NCBI RefSeq assembly: GCF_012932495.1 | Contig: NZ_JABCNG010000002.1 | Coordinates: forward strand, 496,001 to 560,000 | Direction: 5' to 3' | DNA length: 64,000 bases | Source of the DNA: Novosphingobium sp. SG919 | GTDB taxonomy: Bacteria; Pseudomonadota; Alphaproteobacteria; Sphingomonadales; Sphingomonadaceae | Shown here: piece by piece, positions 34,019-42,722 of the stretch | Position numbering within the stretch: the stretch's first letter is position 1 | How the letters are laid out: the number at the start of each line of letters is the position of its first letter | Notes under the pieces: model-generated | The model's database searches: none | Told to the model about the DNA's origin: nothing | Seen by the model: only the letters and a program-made list of their open reading frames with translations | Program-made: the position numbers and the translations under genes

Positions 34019-35311
34019 ATGACCGTTTCCCCTCCGCTCGATGATGCACGCGCCCGTTTCCTGCTGCGGGCGATCCACGATGCGGCGATTGCCGCCAGCC
34101 AGCCGGCGCGGTTGATGCGCGGGCATGTGCCGCCTGCGCCGGCCGGGCGCTGCGTGGTGATCGGTGCGGGCAAGGCCAGCGCGGCCATGGCCAGCGCGCT
34201 TGATGCGGCGTTGCTGGATCGCTGGGGACCGGGCGTGCCTGTGTCCGGCGTGGTGGCCACCCGCCACGGGCACGGTGCGGGCCTGCCATCCGGCCGCATC
34301 GCCGTGGTTGAAGCGGGCCACCCCGTGCCCGACCAGCACAGCCTTGCTGCCGCCCAGGCCATCGTGGCGGCGCTGCAGGGACTGACCGCCGACGACCTGG
34401 TGATCGCGTTGATTTCGGGCGGGGGATCGGCCTGCATGGAATGGCCGGTGGATGGGCTGGACCTGGCCGGGTTGCAGGCGCTGACCCGTGCCATGCTGGA
34501 ATCGGGTGCCGGCATTGCCGAAATCAACACGGTGCGCCGGCACCTATCGCGCGTGAAAGGCGGGCGGCTGGCGGCGCTGGCCACGCCGGCGCGCGTGCTG
34601 ACGCTGGTGATCAGCGATGTGCCGGGCGATGATCCGGCGGCGGTCGCATCCGGCCCGACGCTGGCCGATGCTACCACCCCGGCCGATGCGCTGGCGATCA
34701 TCGCCCGCTATCGCCTGCCCGTGCCCGCACCCGTGCTGGCCGCGCTGCGCCAGGCCGGGCCGGTGGTGGCGGGAGCGGGTGAAACGCGCGTGATCGCTTC
34801 ACCCCGCCGGGCGCTGGAAGCCGCCGTGGCGCAAGCCCGCGCGCTCGGGCTCAATCCCCTTGTGCTGGGCGACACGCTGGAAGGCGAAGCGCGCGAACTG
34901 GGCCGGGCCATGGCCGGCATTGCCCGATCGGCGCAGGCCTGGGGCGATCCGGTGCGCGCGCCTGCGGTGATCCTGTCGGGCGGGGAAACCACGGTAACGC
35001 TGGTGGGCGGCCCGATCGGCCGGGGTGGGCGCAATTGCGAATTCGCGCTGGCCCTGGCGCTCGCGCTCGATGGCCTTCCGGGTGTCTGGGCGCTGGCCGC
35101 CGACAGCGACGGGATCGACGGCAGCGAGGATGCCGCCGGCGCGTTCGTCGCGCCCGATACCTTGGCCCGCGCTCGCGCCGCCGGCCTTGGCGCGGGGGAG
35201 GCATTGGCGGGGCATGACAGCTACAGCTTCTTCGCCGCGCTCGGCGATCTGCTGATCACCGGCCCCACGCATACCAATGTCAACGATATCCGCCTGGTGC
35301 TGGTGACTTAG
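34019..35311 (+). CDS. gck: Glycerate 2-kinase (GckA/TtuD, MOFRL family)
   Basis: This 430-aa kinase phosphorylates D-glycerate to 2-phosphoglycerate; the family was formerly annotated as hydroxypyruvate reductase. Visible marks are VVIGAGKASAAMA at about 41-53, the ISGGGSACMEWP loop at about 133-144, INTVRRHLSRVKGGRLA at about 164-180, LSGGETTVTLVG and the C-terminal GPTHTNVNDIRL that ends MOFRL proteins. AGGA lies just before the ATG at 34019. Its presence beside sugar-acid genes fits a route producing glycerate (for example from tartronate semialdehyde), but no partner enzyme is next to it. It converges on tetR-1 with overlapping stops. Confidence 0.88.
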   Translation: MTVSPPLDDARARFLLRAIHDAAIAASQPARLMRGHVPPAPAGRCVVIGAGKASAAMASALDAALLDRWGPGVPVSGVVATRHGHGAGLPSGRIAVVEAGHPVPDQHSLAAAQAIVAALQGLTADDLVIALISGGGSACMEWPVDGLDLAGLQALTRAMLESGAGIAEINTVRRHLSRVKGGRLAALATPARVLTLVISDVPGDDPAAVASGPTLADATTPADALAIIARYRLPVPAPVLAALRQAGPVVAGAGETRVIASPRRALEAAVAQARALGLNPLVLGDTLEGEARELGRAMAGIARSAQAWGDPVRAPAVILSGGETTVTLVGGPIGRGGRNCEFALALALALDGLPGVWALAADSDGIDGSEDAAGAFVAPDTLARARAAGLGAGEALAGHDSYSFFAALGDLLITGPTHTNVNDIRLVLVT

Positions 35312-35916
35312 CTGGCATCGGCGGCGGCCAGATAAGCCCGCAGGAATGCGTCGATCGCTTCTTCGATAGCGGCATCGATCGCAAATTCGATCGGGGCGCC
35401 GAACAGCAGCGGTTCCACCATCCCGGCTTCGAGCAGCCCTTTGAGATGGGCCGAGGCGACACGCGGATCGCACGGGCGCAGCGTGCCGCGTTCGACCAGC
35501 CCGCGCATATAGTCTTCCACCGCCAGCATGCCCCGGCGCGGGCCCAGTTCATAGAGTTCGGCGCCCAGCCCGCTGTTGGTCCCTTCGGCAATCGCGGTGC
35601 GCGTGATCGCCAGGGCATCGGCCGATGTCACCAGCGCGAGATAGGCATGGCCAAAGCGCACGAGCACGGTGCGCAGGTCGGGCTCGGCCGGATTGAGCAG
35701 ATCGAGCAGGCCTTGCGCCTGTTCTTCCATCGCCGCGATCATGGCCGCGGCAAACAGCGCCTCTTTCGATTTGAAGTAGCTGTAGAGCGTGGCTTTCGAG
35801 CCGCCGACCCGGGCCGAGATCATCGCCATCGAGGCACGTTCGTACCCCACCTCGCGGAACAGGTCCTTGGCAATGTCCAAGATGGCCTCTCGCCGGGCAT
35901 CGGATTTCACCCGCAT
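35308..35916 (-). CDS. TetR/AcrR-family repressor of the efflux operon (TetR-1)
   Basis: This 202-aa regulator has the TetR helix-turn-helix at about 8-55 (ILDIAKDLFREVGYERASM ... GSKATLYSYFKSKEALF) and a helical ligand domain. AAGGAG 7 nt before the ATG at 35916 fixes the start; the frame is open to 35979 without support. It is divergent from the nodT-emrA-emrB operon, and a perfect 17-bp palindrome lies between them, so it most likely represses the pump and itself until a toxic ligand binds. Confidence 0.9.
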   Translation of the reverse strand: MRVKSDARREAILDIAKDLFREVGYERASMAMISARVGGSKATLYSYFKSKEALFAAAMIAAMEEQAQGLLDLLNPAEPDLRTVLVRFGHAYLALVTSADALAITRTAIAEGTNSGLGAELYELGPRRGMLAVEDYMRGLVERGTLRPCDPRVASAHLKGLLEAGMVEPLLFGAPIEFAIDAAIEEAIDAFLRAYLAAADAS

Positions 35917-35956
35917 GCATTTTCTCCTTATCTGAACCCAACTGTACACTTTTTCA

Positions 35957-35996
35957 TTGACGACGCAACAGTCCGGCAATACTGAACCGTTCAGTA
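35957..35996 (+). promoter_or_regulatory. Efflux promoter with TetR operator palindrome
   Basis: TTGACG at 35957-35962 and TACTGA at 35980-35985, 17 nt apart, form a plausible -35/-10 pair for the efflux operon. The perfect palindrome TACTGAACCGTTCAGTA (35980-35996) overlaps the -10. It matches the usual architecture of TetR operators and should also control the divergent tetR-1. Confidence 0.65.
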
Positions 35997-36020
35997 CGGT
36001 TATCCAGCCCGGAGTCGCCC

Positions 36021-37544
36021 ATGCAAGTCTTGCCCAAACCGCCGGAATTCCGCCGCCCGGCCGCGTCCGTCATGCCGCTGGCCCATGCGTCGTCCGATGC
36101 CTCCCCGCGCATGTCGTTGCGGCCCACGCTCGCTCTGGCCGTTGCCGGGCTGGCCTTGCTGACCGGCGGATGCGCCGTGCCGCCACCGCGCGCGCAACTG
36201 GCCACGATGGCCACGCCGGAAAAGCTCGGCGCAAGCCAGAGCCTGGCGCCAGCTTCGGGTGCGAGCGCGGCCAACTGGCCGTCGGATGGCTGGTGGCAGG
36301 CCTATGGCGATAGCCAGCTCGACAGCCTGATTGCCGAAGGGCTGGCAGGCGCGACCGACTTGCGCGTGGCCCAGGCGCGTTTTGCCAAGGCGCAGGCGGT
36401 GGCTGGCGAAAGCCGCAGCGCGTTGCTGCCCAGTCTGACTGCGGGGGCGCAGGGCGGCCTGACACAGCAAAGCAACAACTATCTGTTTCCCCAGGGCATG
36501 AGCCCGCGCGGTTGGCCCGATTATGGCCAGGCCTCGCTCAGCTTGTCGTGGGATCTGGATTTCTGGGGCAAGAACCGCGCCGCGCTGGCCGCTGCCAAGT
36601 CTGACGCGGCAGCAGCGGGCGCCGAAGCGGCCGCGACGCGGCTGACCGTTTCGGCCGGCATCGCCAGTGCCTATGCCGACCTGGCCAGCCTTTTTGCCCA
36701 GCGCGATGCCGCGGTCGATGCCGTGGAGGTGCGCCAGAAGACGCGTGACCTGATGGCTGACCGCCAGCGGCAGGGCCTGGAAAACATGGGCGCGGTGGAG
36801 CGCGCGGTGTCTTCGCTGGAAACCGCGCAGGGCGATCTGGCCAGCCTGGACGAAAGCATCGGCCTGGCGCGCAACCGCATCGCCGCGCTGATGGGGGCCG
36901 GTCCCGATCGCGGGTTGGCGATTGCCCGCCCGCAGATCGACCTGGGCAAGGCCACGGCTGGACTGCCCGCCAATCTGCCGGCCGAACTCATCGGCCGCCG
37001 TCCCGATGTCATCGCGGCCAAGCTGCGCGTGCAATCGAGCGACAGCCGCATCCGCCAGGCGCGCGCGGCTTTCTATCCCAGCGTCAACTTGTCCGCGCTG
37101 ATCGGCATGCAGGCGCTCGATATCGGCAAGGTGTTCCAGTCCGGATCGGACTATGGCTCGGTCGGCCCGGCGCTAAGCCTGCCGATCCTCGATGGCGGGC
37201 GGTTGCGTGCCCAGTATCGCGGGACCGAGGCCGATCACGAAGTGGCCGTGGCGCAATATGATGCGGCGCTTGTCCAGGCGTTGCACGATGTGGCCGATGC
37301 CGCCACCAGCCAGCAGGCACTGGGCCAACGCCTGGGCCGCGCCCAAGCCGCGCAGGCTTCGGCCCAGGCCGCCTGGACCGTGGCCAACAACCGCTATCGC
37401 GGGGGCCTGGCCACTTATCTCGACGTGCTCAACGCCGAAGATTCCCTGATCGCGGCGCGCAAGACCGTCGCTTCCCTGCAAACCCGTGCCTTTGCCCTCG
37501 ACGTCGCCATGGTGCGCGCGCTCGGCGGCGGCTTTCGTTCGTGA
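36021..37544 (+). CDS. Outer-membrane efflux lipoprotein (NodT/OprM family)
   Basis: This is the outer-membrane channel of a tripartite efflux pump, 507 aa. The lipobox LTGGC sits at about residues 47-51, followed by the typical two outer-membrane efflux repeats (WWQAYGDSQLDSLIAEGL; PAELIGRRPDVIAAKLRVQS; FYPSVNLSALIGMQ; YRGGLATYLDVLNAEDSL). GGAG 7-8 nt before the ATG at 36021 supports this start but gives an unusually long signal region; an ATG at 36111 would give a normal one. It is the first gene of the operon with the EmrA- and EmrB-like genes. Confidence 0.9.
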   Translation: MQVLPKPPEFRRPAASVMPLAHASSDASPRMSLRPTLALAVAGLALLTGGCAVPPPRAQLATMATPEKLGASQSLAPASGASAANWPSDGWWQAYGDSQLDSLIAEGLAGATDLRVAQARFAKAQAVAGESRSALLPSLTAGAQGGLTQQSNNYLFPQGMSPRGWPDYGQASLSLSWDLDFWGKNRAALAAAKSDAAAAGAEAAATRLTVSAGIASAYADLASLFAQRDAAVDAVEVRQKTRDLMADRQRQGLENMGAVERAVSSLETAQGDLASLDESIGLARNRIAALMGAGPDRGLAIARPQIDLGKATAGLPANLPAELIGRRPDVIAAKLRVQSSDSRIRQARAAFYPSVNLSALIGMQALDIGKVFQSGSDYGSVGPALSLPILDGGRLRAQYRGTEADHEVAVAQYDAALVQALHDVADAATSQQALGQRLGRAQAAQASAQAAWTVANNRYRGGLATYLDVLNAEDSLIAARKTVASLQTRAFALDVAMVRALGGGFRS

Positions 37545-37558
37545 AAGGATCCCCTCCG

Positions 37559-38710
37559 ATGACCGTGATGACCAAGATCGCCGACGTGGAAACCGGTTTT
37601 GACGGCGCCGCCAGCGCGTCGCCCAAGGCGCGCCGCAGCAAGCTGTTCGCGGGGCTGGCCGGCGCCGTGGCCGTGGCTGCCGTAGGCGCCTGGGGTTATG
37701 ACCATTTCGTCGCCGGCCGCCATGTGGTGACCGACAATGCCTATGTCGGCGCCAATCTGGCGCAAGTGACCCCGCAAGTGAGCGGCCCGGTGGCGCAAGT
37801 GCTGGTGGATGATACCCAGGCGGTCAAGCGCGGCGACGTGCTGGTGCGGCTTGACGATACCGATGCGCGGATCGCGGTGGCCCAGGCCGAGGCGCAACTG
37901 GCGCAAACCGAACGCAAGGTCCGCGGGCTGATGGCCACGGGCAGCGGGCTGACTGCGCTGATCGCCAGCCGCGCGGCAGACCAGGCGCGCGCCGATGCCC
38001 AGCTGGCTTCGGCCCAGGCCGATCTGGAAAAGGCGCGGATCGACCTCGATCGTCGCCAGGCGCTGGTCGCCTCCGGCTCTGTTTCGGGCGAGGAACTGAC
38101 CAGCGCGCGCAGCGCCTTTGCCAGCGCGCTGGCCAATGTGAAAGCCGCCCAGGCGGCGCGCACCCAGGCCGCCGCCAACCGCATGAGCGCGACCGGCGAT
38201 CGCGACGCGAACCAGGCGCTTACCGCCAATGCCACGGTCGACACCAATCCCGAAGTGCTCGCCGCGCGGGCCAGCCTGGAGCAGGCCCGCGTCAACCTGG
38301 CACGCACCGTGATCCGCGCACCTGTCGATGGCGTGGTGTCCGAGCGGCAGGTGCAGGTGGGGCAGCGCGTCCAGGCCGGGCAGACGCTGATGTCGATCGC
38401 GCCGCTCCAGGCGGCCTATGTCGATGCCAATTTCAAGGAAGTGCAGCTGGCCCATGTGCGCCCTGGCCAGCCGGTGACGCTCACGTCTGATCTCTATGGC
38501 GACGATGTGACGTTCACAGGCCGCGTCGTGGGCTTTGCCGGGGGCACCGGTTCGGCCTTTGCCGTGGTGCCGGCACAGAATGCCACCGGCAACTGGATCA
38601 AGGTGGTGCAGCGCCTGCCGGTGCGCATCGCGCTCGATCCCGCGCAGCTGGCGCGCCATCCCTTGCAGGTGGGTCTGTCGATGACGGCCGATATCGCCGT
38701 GAAGAACTGA
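37559..38710 (+). CDS. emrA: HlyD/EmrA-family membrane fusion protein
   Basis: This is the periplasmic adaptor linking the inner-membrane exporter to the outer-membrane channel. The 383-aa protein has one N-terminal membrane segment (LFAGLAGAVAVAAVGAWGY), a lipoyl-like half motif (VTDNAYVGANLAQVTPQVSG), a long coiled-coil hairpin at about 100-230 and the returning lipoyl half (VIRAPVDGVVSERQVQVGQR). The region YVDANFKEVQLAHVRPGQPV is typical of EmrA. The ATG at 37559 was chosen; a GTG at 37541 overlaps the upstream stop. It lies 14 nt behind the NodT-like gene. Confidence 0.92.
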   Translation: MTVMTKIADVETGFDGAASASPKARRSKLFAGLAGAVAVAAVGAWGYDHFVAGRHVVTDNAYVGANLAQVTPQVSGPVAQVLVDDTQAVKRGDVLVRLDDTDARIAVAQAEAQLAQTERKVRGLMATGSGLTALIASRAADQARADAQLASAQADLEKARIDLDRRQALVASGSVSGEELTSARSAFASALANVKAAQAARTQAAANRMSATGDRDANQALTANATVDTNPEVLAARASLEQARVNLARTVIRAPVDGVVSERQVQVGQRVQAGQTLMSIAPLQAAYVDANFKEVQLAHVRPGQPVTLTSDLYGDDVTFTGRVVGFAGGTGSAFAVVPAQNATGNWIKVVQRLPVRIALDPAQLARHPLQVGLSMTADIAVKN

Positions 38711-38740
38711 GCGCGGCTTCCTTTCGGAAAGGCATCTGCC

Positions 38741-40303
38741 ATGTCCACATCCGTTGCAATGGCGGGCCGCGCGCTGACGGCGCGCGAGCCGGCCGGGCCG
38801 CTCACCGGGGGCAAGCTGCTGCTGGCAGCGCTGGCCATCGGCCTCGGCAATTTCCTGGTGGTGCTCGATACCAGCATCGCCAACGTTTCGGTCTCGACCA
38901 TTTCCGGCGCGCTGGGCGTTTCCTCCACGCAAGGCACCTGGGTGATCACGTCCTATGCCGTGGCCGAGGCGATCACCGTGCCGCTGACGGGATGGCTGGC
39001 CAAGCGCTTTGGCGCGCAGCGCGTGTTCATTACCTGCTACCTCGCCTTTGCCGCGCTGTCGGTGTTCTGCGGCCTGGCCAACTCGCTGGGCATGCTGGTG
39101 CTGGGCCGCGTGCTGCTGGGCATGGTGGGCGGGCCGATCATGCCGCTTTCGCAGCTCCTGCTGCTGCGCGTTTTCCCGCCCGAAAAGGCCACGCAAGGCA
39201 CCGTGTTGTGGGCCATGACTTCGCTGGTCGGCCCCATCGCCGGGCCGATCCTGGGCGGCGTGATCTGCGACAGCATGACGTGGAACGATATCTTCATCCT
39301 GCCCGCGGTGGTTGCGCTGGGCGGGGGCATGCTGGCGTTGTGGCTGCTCAAGGGCCAGCCCGACCCGCGCGAGCCGGCCTCGATCGACAAGGTGGGCTTT
39401 GCCTTGCTGGTAGTCTGGGTGGCCGCGTTCCAGATCATGCTGGACGAAGGACGCAACCACGATTGGTTTGCCGCTGCGGAAATCCGCTGGCTGGCGGTGA
39501 TTGCCGCGATCGGCTTTGCCGCGTTCCTGATCTGGGAATCGACCGAAGAGAATCCGGTGGTCGATCTCAAGGTCTTTCGCCATCGCGGCTTTGCGGCGGC
39601 GGCGGTCACGTTCGCGGTGGGGTTCGGCGCATTCTTCGCGGGCATCGTGATCATCCCGCTGTGGCTGCAGCAGAACATGGGCTATACCGCCACCTGGGCG
39701 GGCATGGCGACGGGCCTGATGGGCGTGCTGGCGATCGTCAGCTCTCCGATCGTCGGCACAGCGGTCAACCGCTTTGATCCGCGCCTGATCGTTTCGATCG
39801 GTCTGGTCGGGCTGGGCGCGATCAGCGTGTGGCGCATGGGCTTCAACCAGGACATCACGTTCTGGCAGATGGCCTGGCCCACGCTGCTCACCGGGCCGTT
39901 CATGGTCATGCTGTTCATCCCGGTGACCGGCATCGCCATGGCCAGCGTGGAGCCGCACGAGCAAGCCAGCGCGGCGGGGCTGTCGAACTTCATGCGCACG
40001 ATGGGCGGGGCGATCGGCACGTCGCTGGTCCAGACCAGCTGGGCAGACTCGGCCCGGTTCAACCAGAGCGAACTGGCCGGCGCCATGGCCAACGGGCAGC
40101 AGGCGATCGACAATTTCGTGTCCGGCGGGCTTTCCCACGATGGCGCCACCAGCACATTGACCAGCATCGTGGAAGGACAAAGCGTGATGCTGGCCACGCT
40201 CGATGTCTTTGCCGCCGTGGCGCTATGCTTTGGTGTGGCAGCGGCGCTGATCTGGCTGGCGCCCCGGCCCAAGGGACCGATCGACACCAGCGGCGGGCAT
40301 TGA
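38741..40303 (+). CDS. emrB: EmrB/QacA-family multidrug exporter (DHA2 MFS)
   Basis: This 520-aa inner-membrane drug:H+ antiporter has about 14 membrane segments. The TM1 motif LVVLDTSIANVSVSTISGAL, the motif-A-like loop TGWLAKRFGAQRVF and motif C in TM5 (TSLVGPIAGPILGG) identify the DHA2 family. GGAAAGG lies 8-9 nt before the ATG. With the adaptor and channel encoded upstream it would expel hydrophobic or phenolic compounds across both membranes. A small GC hairpin follows the stop at 40307-40320 but without a U-run. Confidence 0.92.
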   Translation: MSTSVAMAGRALTAREPAGPLTGGKLLLAALAIGLGNFLVVLDTSIANVSVSTISGALGVSSTQGTWVITSYAVAEAITVPLTGWLAKRFGAQRVFITCYLAFAALSVFCGLANSLGMLVLGRVLLGMVGGPIMPLSQLLLLRVFPPEKATQGTVLWAMTSLVGPIAGPILGGVICDSMTWNDIFILPAVVALGGGMLALWLLKGQPDPREPASIDKVGFALLVVWVAAFQIMLDEGRNHDWFAAAEIRWLAVIAAIGFAAFLIWESTEENPVVDLKVFRHRGFAAAAVTFAVGFGAFFAGIVIIPLWLQQNMGYTATWAGMATGLMGVLAIVSSPIVGTAVNRFDPRLIVSIGLVGLGAISVWRMGFNQDITFWQMAWPTLLTGPFMVMLFIPVTGIAMASVEPHEQASAAGLSNFMRTMGGAIGTSLVQTSWADSARFNQSELAGAMANGQQAIDNFVSGGLSHDGATSTLTSIVEGQSVMLATLDVFAAVALCFGVAAALIWLAPRPKGPIDTSGGH

Positions 40304-40431
40304 CCCGCCGCCCTGGCGGCCCTGCCCGATCGGGCGCCTGATTGCATTTGTATGTATTGCTGACTAATTCAGAACAGGAGGCACGGCGCCAAGACCGAGT
40401 CCGCTGATAGGCTGAGGGTGGATCAAGGCTG

Positions 40432-41361
40432 ATGATCGAGCATTTTTCGACGCGCAACGTGCCTGGAGCCGACAAGCTGCCGTACTGGCGCAGCTTGATG
40501 TCGAGCACGTATTCGGGCCTTTCCACCAATCCGCTGACCCCGCACTTCGAAGCCACCGTCTCGCGCTGGCAAATGGGTGGCATCGCCATGACCCGGCCCC
40601 GCGCCACCCCGGTTTCGGTAGAGCGCCGCCTGCTCGAAGCCGGGCATGGCGGCGGGCCGCGGCTCAAGCTGCATGTCGTGCGCTCGGGCCAGGGGCGGGC
40701 GGTCCACCGCCGGCGCGAGCTGGACGTGCGCGCCGGCGACATGGTGCTCTGTGCCAGTGAAGAGGTCTATCGGTTCGACTTGCGCAGCGAGCATGAACTG
40801 GTCGTGGCCGAATTCGATCGCGCCGTGTTGGGCGAGGCGCCGCATTGGCTGGACGATGCGGTGGCCACCTGCATCCCGCGCGAGGCGCCGTCCACCCGCC
40901 TGCTGCACGATTTCATGCTTTCGCTGTGGCGCGAGAGCGAGGCAAGCCCGGATGGGCTGCCCGATGAAGGCTATGACGCGGTGTTCTGTTCGCTGCTGCT
41001 GGCCAGCCTGCGCCCGACCGACCAGGTGGCCCGGCCCAGCCGCCATGGCCTGCTCGAGCGCGCTCGCGCCATCGTGGCGGCACGCCTTGCCGATCACACG
41101 CTTTCGCCTGCCACGATCGCGGCCGACATGGGCGTTTCGCTGCGCCGGCTGCAGGCAGCAGCGGCCGGCCAGGGGGTGACGCTGGGCGGCTATATCAACG
41201 AGCGCCGCCTGGCGCTCGCCGCGCAGAGGCTGACGCTGGAACCCCAGCGCAGCATTACCCAGATCGCGTTCGACTGCGGATTTTCCGACAGTTCCTATTT
41301 CAGCCGCCGTTTCCAGGAACGCTTTGGCCAGACCCCACGCCAGTATCGCGCGATGCATTGA
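40432..41361 (+). CDS. AraC-family transcriptional regulator
   Basis: This 309-aa regulator has an N-terminal AraC-binding-like domain (about 1-190; LYWRS-like LPYWRSLMSSTYSGL, RAGDMVLCASEEVYRFDL) of the type found in AraC regulators of aromatic and fatty-acid metabolism. The C-terminal double helix-turn-helix at about 205-309 contains ITQIAFDCGFSDSSYFSRRF and FGQTPRQYRAMH. AAGG precedes the ATG. It sits downstream of the efflux operon and upstream of the deaminase gene, both on the plus strand; which of them it controls is not clear. No operator was identified in the 128-nt gap before it or the 132-nt gap after it. Confidence 0.88.
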   Translation: MIEHFSTRNVPGADKLPYWRSLMSSTYSGLSTNPLTPHFEATVSRWQMGGIAMTRPRATPVSVERRLLEAGHGGGPRLKLHVVRSGQGRAVHRRRELDVRAGDMVLCASEEVYRFDLRSEHELVVAEFDRAVLGEAPHWLDDAVATCIPREAPSTRLLHDFMLSLWRESEASPDGLPDEGYDAVFCSLLLASLRPTDQVARPSRHGLLERARAIVAARLADHTLSPATIAADMGVSLRRLQAAAAGQGVTLGGYINERRLALAAQRLTLEPQRSITQIAFDCGFSDSSYFSRRFQERFGQTPRQYRAMH

Positions 41362-41493
41362 TAGCCGGGTCGTGCCTGGCCCCGCTCTGTTTTTTGCCAC
41401 GCGCCATTGCGCATTCCATGTTTGACCACAAGGCGCGTGCCACCCGACAAACGCGCGTCGTGACATGGGCAGTGAGACAGCAAGGGGGTGGCA

Positions 41494-42606
41494 ATGGATC
41501 GGCGCGGATTTGCAGCAGGGATGGTGTGCGCGATGGCTACCATCGGGCGGGCAAGGGCAGTGGCGCCGGTCAAGGATGCGGCCCTGGCCAGGTTCATCGC
41601 GGGCATGCCCAAGGCGGAATATCACGTCCATCTTGAAGGCACGCTGGAAGCCGAGATGAAATTCGCCCTGGCGCGGCGCAATGGGCTGCAACTCCCCTTT
41701 GCCGATGTCGCCGCGATGAAGGCCAGCTACCGCTATCACGACCTGCCGAGCTTTCTGGCGATCTATTATGACGGCATGAAAGTGCTGCTCAAGGAGCAGG
41801 ACTTCTATGACCTAACTTATGCCTATCTCGCCAAGGCCGCCGCGCAGAACGTGATCTATACCGAGATGTTCTTCGATCCGCAGGAGCATCTCAAGCGCGG
41901 CGTGCCGATGGCCGCGGTGATTGGCGGGATCACCCGGGCGCGGCGCGACGCGCGGACCCGGCTTGGCATCCGTTCGCAATTGATCCTGTGCTTTGTGCGC
42001 GATCTTTCGGCGCAGAGCGCGATGGATGCGCTCGATGCCGGCTTGGCCTTCCGCAAGGATCTGGTCGGAGTCGGCCTCGATTCCGATGAAGCAGGCAACC
42101 CGCCTGAAAAGTTCCGTGCCCATTTCGCCAAGGCGCGGGCCCATGGCCTGCGGGTGACGGCGCATTGCGATGTCGATCAGGACAATACGCTGGACCATAT
42201 CCGCACTGCGCTGCTCGATCTCAAGGTTGATCGCATCGACCATGGCGGCAACATTGTGGAATCGCCCGAACTGGTTGCCTTGGCGCGGCAGCGGGGCATG
42301 TTCTTCACGGTGTGCCCCACTTTTTCGGGAACCTTGCGCAAAGGCCTGGAGACACCGGTGGATGTGGTGCGCGCAATGCTCGACGCCGGGTTGAACGTGA
42401 CGATTTCTTCGGATGATCCGGCCTATATGGGCAGCGAATATCTCGACGACGTGTTGATCCGTGCCGCCGATCGCAGCGCCCTGACGCGAACCGAGATCGT
42501 CACCCTGGCGCGCAATGGATTTAGGGCGGCATGGCTGCCCGAGGCCGAAAAGCAGGCCATGCTGGCCAGGCTCGACGCCTATGTGCAGCGGGCGGACCAC
42601 AGCTAG
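41494..42606 (+). CDS. Tat-exported adenosine/adenine deaminase-family amidohydrolase
   Basis: This 370-aa member of the adenosine deaminase family starts with a twin-arginine signal (MDRRGFAAGM ... RARA). Metal ligands are recognisable: HVH at 44-46, H224, H250 in RIDHGG and D307-D308 in SSDDPAYMG. The catalytic HAGE motif of adenosine deaminases is replaced by HCDV, so the proton-shuttling Glu is missing and Asp228 may substitute. Export and the changed active site argue against ordinary cytoplasmic purine salvage. A periplasmic deaminase acting on a modified purine is possible. AAGGGGG precedes the ATG at 41494. Confidence 0.8.
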   Translation: MDRRGFAAGMVCAMATIGRARAVAPVKDAALARFIAGMPKAEYHVHLEGTLEAEMKFALARRNGLQLPFADVAAMKASYRYHDLPSFLAIYYDGMKVLLKEQDFYDLTYAYLAKAAAQNVIYTEMFFDPQEHLKRGVPMAAVIGGITRARRDARTRLGIRSQLILCFVRDLSAQSAMDALDAGLAFRKDLVGVGLDSDEAGNPPEKFRAHFAKARAHGLRVTAHCDVDQDNTLDHIRTALLDLKVDRIDHGGNIVESPELVALARQRGMFFTVCPTFSGTLRKGLETPVDVVRAMLDAGLNVTISSDDPAYMGSEYLDDVLIRAADRSALTRTEIVTLARNGFRAAWLPEAEKQAMLARLDAYVQRADHS

Positions 42607-42722
42607 GCGCGGATCGCGCCATGCCCATCGCGTTTGTCCGTGCTTTTCGCGCGATCGTGCAAGAAGGCGCGCAGGCAGGCGGGTAGCTCCCACAGCGATA
42701 ACAAATCGCAAGGGAGTGCAGG

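Noticed and set aside
37415-40180. A 921-codon minus-strand frame opposite the efflux genes
   Set aside because: It is the antisense of emrA and emrB, both strongly supported by motifs.
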